NCBI GenBank assembly: GCA_030690755.1
Contig: JAUYGA010000175.1
Location: forward strand, 1-10,995
Origin: Nanobdellota archaeon
GTDB lineage: Archaea; Nanobdellota; Nanobdellia; Woesearchaeales; JAUYGA01
Length of the DNA stretch: 10,995 nucleotides
Direction of reading: 5' to 3'
Positions 6,794 through 10,995 of this stretch are shown here, one piece after another. The stretch's first letter is position 1, and every line of letters starts with the position of its first letter. A model generated the notes under the pieces. That model had not been told where the DNA came from and did no database searches. It saw nothing but the letters and a program-made list of their open reading frames with translations. The position numbers were made by a program, and so were the translations under genes.

Positions 6794-7723
6794 TTACTTC
6801 TTCATCTCTTTGACAAACTTATATGACGAGAGGGCTGCTCTTGCTCCGTCTCCTGCTGCAGTTATCAATTGCTTTAGTTTTGTATTTGTTACGTCGCCAG
6901 CTGCGCATGCGCCAGGAACATTTGTTTTCATATCAGAATCAACAATTATGCAGTCTGCCTTGTCAACTTCTATGTTAAGATTTTTTATCAGCGCAATATT
7001 AGGGACAGCTCCGACTTCTATGAAAACACCATCAACTTTCAGCTCTTTGCCATTGTCAAGTTTGACTTTTTCAACAAATTTTTCTCCATGAATCTCAGTT
7101 ACATTCGCTTCATATATGACCTGGATTTTTTTGTTTTCAGTGACCCTGTCAACCCATGTCGGTTCTGCTCTGAGTGATGATTGCCTGTAAACCTGATATA
7201 CTTTTTCGCAATATTCTGATAAAAGAACAGAGGCCATGCATGCAGAATTTGCTCCGCCGATAACCACCGCAACTTTGCCTTTATAGAATGGAGCATCGCA
7301 TGTTGCGCAGTAACTTACGCCTTTTCCGAGGAATTCCTTTTCCCCTTTCACATTAAGCTGTCTTCTTTTTGTGCCTATTGCAAGTATTACTGCTTTTGCA
7401 TTTACGCTGTCATTGTTTTTTGTCACTATCTTGAAATTTTTGCCTGCTTCAGCAGTATCATTTGCATAGTTAAGACCGATAACTTCATCCTCAATTACAG
7501 GAACTTTAAAAGAATCAACATGCGCCTTCATCTGCATCATTAAGTCTAGTCCTGAAACTTTGACAATGCCGGGCCAATTCTCAACTATATGGGCTTCGTT
7601 TATTGTTCCGCCTATCTCGCTGGCAATTAGCAACGTCTTTAATTTATACCTGATTGCATATATTGCTGCAGTCATTCCAGCAGCTCCTGCTCCGATTATA
7701 ACAACATCATATGTTTCTTCCAT
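6794..7723 (-). CDS. trxB: Thioredoxin-reductase-like FAD flavoprotein (TrxB family)
   Basis: The protein is a low-molecular-weight thioredoxin reductase homologue of 309 residues. Such enzymes pass electrons through FAD to a CxxC pair and then to thioredoxin. Visible are the FAD dinucleotide motif GAGAAG (11-16), ENWPG (48-52), the redox motif CATC (139-142) in SYCATCDAPFYKGK, and the C-terminal FAD motif AAGDVTN. The NADPH domain is altered: GGANSA (156-161) in place of GGGxSA, and YRQSSLR (179-185) in place of the HRRxxxR that binds the 2'-phosphate, so one arginine is lost. The start is placed at 7723 because AGGTG lies five bases upstream and the protein then begins where the family begins; an ATG at 7753 would add ten residues without a ribosome site. 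A ferredoxin gene lies upstream on the same strand. Donor could be NADPH, NADH, F420 or ferredoxin; the sequence alone does not decide. Confidence 0.92.
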   Translation of the reverse strand: MEETYDVVIIGAGAAGMTAAIYAIRYKLKTLLIASEIGGTINEAHIVENWPGIVKVSGLDLMMQMKAHVDSFKVPVIEDEVIGLNYANDTAEAGKNFKIVTKNNDSVNAKAVILAIGTKRRQLNVKGEKEFLGKGVSYCATCDAPFYKGKVAVVIGGANSACMASVLLSEYCEKVYQVYRQSSLRAEPTWVDRVTENKKIQVIYEANVTEIHGEKFVEKVKLDNGKELKVDGVFIEVGAVPNIALIKNLNIEVDKADCIIVDSDMKTNVPGACAAGDVTNTKLKQLITAAGDGARAALSSYKFVKEMKK

Positions 7724-7728
7724 ATTGA

Positions 7729-7733
7729 CACCT
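7729..7733 (-). promoter_or_regulatory. Shine-Dalgarno sequence that decides the trxB start
   Basis: On the minus strand AGGTG lies five bases before the ATG at 7723. It supports the short start over the in-frame ATG at 7753. Confidence 0.65.
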
Positions 7734-7751
7734 AACGTTTGGTATAGCATC

Positions 7752-7765
7752 AAAAAACTAAAAAA
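7752..7765 (-). terminator. Possible T-tract terminator after the ferredoxin gene
   Basis: Two A6 runs on the plus strand (7752-7757 and 7760-7765) read as two T6 tracts on the minus strand, some 33-46 nt past the ferredoxin stop and ahead of trxB. They could end a short ferredoxin transcript. Readthrough into trxB is equally possible. Confidence 0.35.
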
Positions 7766-7766
7766 T

Positions 7767-7774
7767 CTTTTTAA
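7767..7774 (-). promoter_or_regulatory. Possible TATA box for trxB
   Basis: On the minus strand TTAAAAAG lies about 45-50 nt before the trxB ATG, which would put transcription start roughly 20 nt ahead of the coding sequence with the AGGTG site in the leader. The match is weak in AT-rich DNA. Confidence 0.3.
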
Positions 7775-7797
7775 CAGTTTAACAAGTAATTTTCAGC

Positions 7798-8013
7798 TTA
7801 TTTCTCAACTTTTATGCAAGTTACAGGACACGCTTCTGCCGCTTCTTCAGAGCAGGCAAGATCATCAACCTGTTTTTCGTATATATCTCCTTTCTTGTCA
7901 GCGCCTTTCAAACTTGATTTTCCGTCATCGCCCATTTCCCAGTGTTCAGGGCATATTGAGATGCAGCTTCCGCAGCCAATGCACCTTTCTCTTTCGTGTA
8001 TGATTTTTGGCAT
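7798..8013 (-). CDS. Single-cluster [4Fe-4S] ferredoxin, Pyrococcus type
   Basis: A 71-residue soluble electron carrier. The cluster ligands are Cys11, Cys14 and Cys17 (CIGCGSC) with Cys62 of the C-terminal CPVT motif, so all four ligands are present and one [4Fe-4S] cluster is expected. The pattern matches the Pyrococcus furiosus ferredoxin, where ligands are Cys11, Asp14, Cys17 and Cys56, and where Cys21 and Cys48 form a disulfide. Here Cys21 (in ICPEHWEM) and Cys54 (in LACSEEA) sit at the equivalent places, and there is an additional Cys66. Unlike Pyrococcus, position 14 is Cys, so a full cubane is likely from the start. The protein is acidic in its second half. AAAGGAGG at 8021-8028 gives a strong ribosome site seven bases from the ATG. 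It probably serves redox enzymes broadly; the adjacent thioredoxin-reductase-like gene is a candidate partner. Confidence 0.92.
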   Translation of the reverse strand: MPKIIHERERCIGCGSCISICPEHWEMGDDGKSSLKGADKKGDIYEKQVDDLACSEEAAEACPVTCIKVEK

Positions 8014-8020
8014 AATGATT

Positions 8021-8028
8021 CCTCCTTT
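8021..8028 (-). promoter_or_regulatory. Strong Shine-Dalgarno sequence of the ferredoxin gene
   Basis: On the minus strand AAAGGAGG lies seven bases before the ATG at 8013. It is the strongest ribosome site in the window, which fits an abundant protein. Confidence 0.85.
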
Positions 8029-8069
8029 AGATTCCTTGCTTAAGTTGTATAATGGAATCTGATATTCTG

Positions 8070-8078
8070 TTTATATAT
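8070..8078 (-). promoter_or_regulatory. Archaeal TATA box for the ferredoxin gene
   Basis: On the minus strand ATATATAAA, preceded by an A/C-rich stretch that could serve as the BRE, lies about 60 nt before the ferredoxin ATG. Transcription would start about 25 nt downstream, near 8046-8050, leaving a leader of about 35 nt that contains the AAAGGAGG site. Position and sequence fit an archaeal promoter well. Confidence 0.6.
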
Positions 8079-8196
8079 GTTTTGTTTGATTTTGGTTGAA
8101 TTCGTATTATCCTGTTGAGAGAAAATGTCTGTTTTTGAATTATCATATTTATAATCACAACTGTTTGTAGTAACTATTAGCGAGTAGTCTAAAACA

Positions 8197-8208
8197 GAAA
8201 TATTTAAA
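8197..8208 (+). promoter_or_regulatory. Archaeal BRE/TATA promoter of the sugar-oxidoreductase unit
   Basis: GAAA followed by TATTTAAA (8201-8208) resembles a BRE plus TATA box. Transcription would start near 8226-8233, giving a leader of about 25-30 nt that holds GAGGGGG at 8247-8252 just before the ATG at 8257. It faces away from the ferredoxin promoter; the 243-bp divergent gap holds both promoters and nothing else that I recognise. Confidence 0.6.
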
Positions 8209-8256
8209 TAACGTGCAGGGTTTACATGAACTAATATTCTTTTTAGAGGGGGTCAA

Positions 8257-9540
8257 ATGGCATTGGATGTATTGATGGCTGGCACAGGAGAATACACCAC
8301 CGGATGGGTTGGTGAAAAAAGCAAGTCTGATAAGAAAAAAGGCGTTGTCGCTCTAACTCTGTTTGATCTAAGAAGACAAGGTCTCGTAGAAAAATTGCTT
8401 ATGGCTGGCACGAATGGGACAAAATTTCCAGCGATACGAAAACATTTAGATGAGCAAATCGCTAAAGTCTATAAGGGTTTAGATACTTCTTTTGCATCCT
8501 TTCCACCAGATAAATTATATTCTGACCCTAAGGCATATTTGAGAGCTATGGACTCTATGCAAAAAGGAGATGCAGTCATTATTTTCACGCCTGACGATAC
8601 TCATTATGAGATTGCAAAAGCTGCTGTTGAGAAAGGTATGCATGTGCTGCTCACAAAACCGCCAGTGAAAACACTTAAGCAGCATTTGGAATTATCTGAA
8701 CTCGCAAAAAAACATGAGGTTCTTGTTGATATTGAAGTCCACAAAAGATTTGATCCACTTTATCGCAATGCCCGAGAGGAGATACGAAAGCAGCCATTTT
8801 TCAGCGAGTTCTATTCATTGATGACTCAACCAAGGTTTCAGCTTGAGACATTCAGAAGCTGGGCAGGCAAATCAAGCGACATCAGTTATTACCTGAATTC
8901 ACACCACATCGATTATCATGTATGGTCTATGGAAGGTATTGCCAGGCCGACTAAAGTTACAGCGAGCGCTTCAAAAGGAATCGCTTTAGGAATGGGGATT
9001 AACACAGAAGATACCATCACCTTAGTTGTTGAATGGGCGCATCATTCTGACCATAAAAAGGTAGGTGTTGCCAAATATGTAGCTGGCTGGGCAGATCCGA
9101 CAAGCGATGTTCACACTCAACAAGGTTTTGAATGCATGACTTATGACAATACTGGAAATGTAAAAAAAATAAAGATAGATCAAGCCCACAGAGGTTATAC
9201 AATTTACCATGAAGGAAAACAGGTTGAATCAAGAAATCCTCTTTACATGGATTATAATCCCGACGAGAATGGATTTTTTGCAGGGCAGAATGGTTACGGT
9301 TATGTTAGCATTGCAAAGTTCATTGAAGCGGTGACAAAGATAAACAATAAGGAAAAAACACCTGCTTATTTTGATAAGATGCTTCCGACAATCGCAAGAA
9401 CACCGCAGCTTACAGCAGTCTTACAGGCAGGAAGGATGAGTCTTGATAACAGAGCCCCTGTTGAAATAAGATATGATTCAACCGATATGGCGCTTCCAAT
9501 TGGATTTAGGGAATACAAACTTGAACTGGTGGAAAAATGA
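8257..9540 (+). CDS. Gfo/Idh/MocA-family NAD(P)-dependent oxidoreductase
   Basis: A 427-residue member of the glucose-fructose oxidoreductase / inositol dehydrogenase family, which oxidises or reduces sugars, sugar acids and cyclitols. The N-terminal Rossmann motif is GTGEYTTG (9-16). An insertion of about 60 residues follows before TPDDTH (111-116), where the family has its short TP..H motif after strand four. The catalytic lysine is in TKP (133-135; usually EKP), and HKRFDP (162-167) and SHHIDYHVW (215-223) form the active-site face. In the usual D-x-G-x-H-x-x-D pattern His216 and Asp219 are kept, but the first Asp is a Tyr (212). I recall a long, strongly conserved subfamily of this length and motif set in bacteria and fungi whose substrate I cannot name. 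A Shine-Dalgarno sequence precedes the ATG. The gene overlaps the next dehydrogenase by ATGA, so the two are likely made together. Substrate unknown. Confidence 0.87.
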   Translation: MALDVLMAGTGEYTTGWVGEKSKSDKKKGVVALTLFDLRRQGLVEKLLMAGTNGTKFPAIRKHLDEQIAKVYKGLDTSFASFPPDKLYSDPKAYLRAMDSMQKGDAVIIFTPDDTHYEIAKAAVEKGMHVLLTKPPVKTLKQHLELSELAKKHEVLVDIEVHKRFDPLYRNAREEIRKQPFFSEFYSLMTQPRFQLETFRSWAGKSSDISYYLNSHHIDYHVWSMEGIARPTKVTASASKGIALGMGINTEDTITLVVEWAHHSDHKKVGVAKYVAGWADPTSDVHTQQGFECMTYDNTGNVKKIKIDQAHRGYTIYHEGKQVESRNPLYMDYNPDENGFFAGQNGYGYVSIAKFIEAVTKINNKEKTPAYFDKMLPTIARTPQLTAVLQAGRMSLDNRAPVEIRYDSTDMALPIGFREYKLELVEK

Positions 9541-10661
9541 AAGCAGCAATTTTAGAAGGACCCCATGACATCCAGTATTTGGATGTAAAAAATCCTACTG
9601 TAGGGCCAAATGATATTCTTATTCAAGTCAAATATGTCGGCATTTGCGGCTCTGACAATCACATGTATGATGGCAGTAATGCATTGATATCATATCCGAT
9701 AACGCCAGGCCATGAATTCTCAGGCATTGTCACCGAATTTGGAAGGGATGTTAAAGCAGGGAAAGATGGCAAAAGCAATTTCAAAAATATTTCTGTTGGC
9801 GATTTAGTTGCGATAGAACCAACAACCGGATGTATGAAATGCGCGCCTTGCAAAGAAAATAAAAGAAATCTTTGCGATTATGTTAAAATTATCGGGTGCC
9901 ATTCTGATGGTGCAATGGCAGAATATGTTTCTGTTCCAGCTTACACTGTCCATAAAGCGCTTAAAGTTCATGGAGATTTAGAAAAGGATGCCCTGCTTGC
10001 AGCTTTAGCAGAGCCAGCAGCTGTCGGCATACATTCATCAAGAAAAGGTAATGTTGAATTGGAAAGACACGGTAATAGTTATTTTGTTATTGGCGCAGGC
10101 ATAATTGGAATAATGGCTGCTAATGCAATAAATTATTTGAGCGATGGTCAAAAAAAGGTTTTCATTAGTGATTTAGACGAGTCACGATTAAAGATTGCGG
10201 AAAATTTAGGCTGCGCCAATCATTTTGTCAAACCGCGCAGCACCAATCCAGTAGATTTTGTTGAACAGCTTAGTTCGGCCGGTCTTTATGGTCTTCATAA
10301 CAGAGGTTTTGATGCTGTTATTGATGCTGTCGGCGCAGGCAATAGTCTGGAAACAGCCATTCATTTAGCTTGCAAAGAATCGGGAGTTATTGTTCAGCTT
10401 GAAGTAAGCGACAAACCAAAAAACATTCTAATCAATCTAAAGAGGGAAACAACAATCAGAGGCTCAAGAGTTTACAACCTTGATGATTTCAAAAAAGGCC
10501 TTGGAATGCTGGCAGGAACTAACTTAAAAGAATTGTTCAATCTTCAGATGAGTGAAGATGTTCCTGCAGTTAAAGCGTATGAAGGATTAGAGAATGTGAA
10601 AGAAGCGTTTGAATCAGCTGCTTCAGGAAAACATCTGAAAGTTATGATAAAAATAAGTTAG
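9537..10661 (+). CDS. Zinc-dependent medium-chain dehydrogenase (threonine/polyol dehydrogenase-like)
   Basis: A 374-residue medium-chain alcohol dehydrogenase of the threonine/sorbitol/glucose dehydrogenase group. Catalytic zinc ligands are Cys37 (GICGSD), His59 and Glu60 (PGHEF), with Glu159 in AEPAAV as the possible fourth. The structural zinc lobe is complete: Cys99, Cys102, Cys105 and Cys113, spaced CxxCxxCx7C. The coenzyme domain has GAGIIG (186-191), and Asp212 at the end of the second strand favours NAD over NADP. A loop at about 74-85 (GKDGKSN) is longer than usual. The ATG overlaps the stop of the preceding gene, with GGTGG at 9528-9532 as ribosome site. The two oxidoreductases probably act on one substrate, for example oxidising then rearranging or reducing a sugar or polyol; the substrate itself cannot be read from the sequence. 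Confidence 0.9.
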   Translation: MKAAILEGPHDIQYLDVKNPTVGPNDILIQVKYVGICGSDNHMYDGSNALISYPITPGHEFSGIVTEFGRDVKAGKDGKSNFKNISVGDLVAIEPTTGCMKCAPCKENKRNLCDYVKIIGCHSDGAMAEYVSVPAYTVHKALKVHGDLEKDALLAALAEPAAVGIHSSRKGNVELERHGNSYFVIGAGIIGIMAANAINYLSDGQKKVFISDLDESRLKIAENLGCANHFVKPRSTNPVDFVEQLSSAGLYGLHNRGFDAVIDAVGAGNSLETAIHLACKESGVIVQLEVSDKPKNILINLKRETTIRGSRVYNLDDFKKGLGMLAGTNLKELFNLQMSEDVPAVKAYEGLENVKEAFESAASGKHLKVMIKIS

Positions 10662-10672
10662 GGGGTTGCCAA

Positions 10673-10870
10673 ATGTCAAAAGAAATGTCAAACGAGATTA
10701 TTAAAAGGTTAGAAGATCCGGATGAAATCATAAAATATTTGAGAGATGATCTTTTGAGAGCAGATACTCGCTGCACAGTTGATCTTGGTTATAGAGAAGT
10801 AAATGGCATTAATCTGCGCTTAACAAAGCTTGTTTTAAAAAATATTGGTTATTTCAGTATCTCCGAATGA
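10673..10870 (+). CDS. Unrecognised 65-residue protein
   Basis: A short open frame at the end of the oxidoreductase unit. GGGGG at 10661-10665, which begins on the last base of the previous stop codon, lies seven bases before the ATG, so it is probably translated. The first half is charged and likely helical (EIIKRLEDPDEIIKYLRDD), and the second half reads as alternating strand and helix (VDLGYREVNGINLRL onward) ending in IGYFSISE. There is one Cys and no signal peptide, membrane segment or metal motif. I do not recognise the family. It could be a small regulatory or partner protein of the two dehydrogenases, or the N-terminal remnant of a longer gene; no continuing frame after the stop suggests a simple frameshift. 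Confidence 0.6.
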   Translation: MSKEMSNEIIKRLEDPDEIIKYLRDDLLRADTRCTVDLGYREVNGINLRLTKLVLKNIGYFSISE

Positions 10871-10888
10871 AGATTCAAACTTGATATC

Positions 10889-10913
10889 TTTAATTTATTC
10901 AATTTAGATTTTT
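10889..10913 (+). terminator. Possible T-rich terminator after the oxidoreductase unit
   Basis: After the stop at 10870 the plus strand is T-rich, ending in TTTTT at 10909-10913, without a clear stem-loop. It lies where two units converge and overlaps the end of the minus-strand frame. Confidence 0.35.
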
Positions 10914-10995
10914 CCTAGAAACCACTTGGTTGGCCAATAAGGCATGCTACTTAGCTCATGTTTTCGCATGCTTTCCGTATGATCTCTTAGGATTT
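10904..10995 (-). CDS. C-terminal end of an unidentified protein, cut by the window edge
   Basis: On the minus strand a frame is open from the window edge to a TAA at 10904-10906, giving 29 complete codons. It reads ILRDHTESMRKHELSS, then MPYWPTKWFLGKI. The composition, rich in charged residues and two Trp, looks like real protein rather than chance, and the convergent arrangement leaves just 33 nt after the 65-residue gene. It is too short to assign a family, and a spurious frame cannot be excluded. Confidence 0.45.
   Translation of the reverse strand, partial: ILRDHTESMRKHELSSMPYWPTKWFLGKI

Noticed and set aside
7724..7753. Ten-residue N-terminal extension of the thioredoxin reductase from an ATG at 7753
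   Set aside because: No ribosome site there, while AGGTG precedes the ATG at 7723, and the family begins at the short start.
7560..8003. Plus-strand 147-codon open frame antisense to the trxB start and ferredoxin
   Set aside because: It crosses two well-supported genes in reverse, has low-complexity composition and matches no family.
8101..8196. Possible small RNA or riboswitch in the divergent gap
   Set aside because: No extended stem-loop or known riboswitch core was seen; the stretch is AT-rich spacer between two promoters.
10942..10971. Two GCATGC palindromes 24 nt apart, considered as an operator or small structured RNA
   Set aside because: Six-base matches lie within a plausible coding frame and form no convincing stem; likely chance.
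1..10995. Defence system, CRISPR array, prophage or insertion sequence
   Set aside because: No repeat-spacer array, nuclease, helicase, transposase or terminal inverted repeats are visible; nearly all DNA is assigned to metabolic genes.

Overview
The window looks like a piece of an AT-rich archaeal genome, with dense short-gap operons and almost no non-coding DNA. The archaeal call rests on four observations. (1) IMP synthesis ends with a PurO-type IMP cyclohydrolase, and there is no PurH here. (2) The ferredoxin resembles the single-cluster type of Pyrococcus/Thermococcus. (3) TATA-box-like elements (TATATAAA, TATTTAAA) lie at archaeal spacing upstream of the ferredoxin and the sugar-oxidoreductase genes, and no convincing bacterial -35/-10 pair lies in front of those genes. 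(4) AGA/AGG and ATA codons are used freely. A small-genome DPANN-type archaeon is possible, but I cannot fix the phylum from this sequence. No tRNA, rRNA, CRISPR array or insertion sequence was seen.

Region 1 (about 1-6790, plus strand) is a de novo purine operon. It starts inside purL, which is cut by the window edge, and continues purL-purQ-purE-purC-purB-purO. The genes lie in the order of the pathway: FGAR amidation (PurL with its glutaminase PurQ), AIR carboxylation (PurE, with class II features that would make PurK unnecessary), SAICAR synthesis (PurC), fumarate release from SAICAR and adenylosuccinate (PurB), and ring closure to IMP (PurO). PurM and the AICAR formyltransferase step (PurP or PurH) are not in the window. 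The operon ends in T-rich tracts facing a convergent gene.

Region 2 (about 6794-8080, minus strand) is a redox pair: a small [4Fe-4S] ferredoxin followed by a thioredoxin-reductase-like flavoprotein. The flavoprotein keeps its FAD site and CxxC disulfide, but its pyridine-nucleotide motif is altered. Beside a ferredoxin gene, this raises the possibility of a ferredoxin-linked thioredoxin reductase.

Region 3 (about 8197-10870, plus strand) is a separate transcription unit with its own archaeal promoter. It encodes a long Gfo/Idh/MocA-family oxidoreductase, a zinc-dependent medium-chain dehydrogenase overlapping it by ATGA, and an unrecognised 65-residue protein. The first two probably act on the same sugar or polyol. 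The last ~90 bases read, on the minus strand, as the C-terminal end of another unidentified protein.

Most of the window is ordinary metabolism. The points worth a second look are the missing catalytic serine in PurB, the ferredoxin/thioredoxin-reductase pairing, the class II-like PurE, the enlarged PurO and the sugar-oxidoreductase cassette with its orphan small protein.
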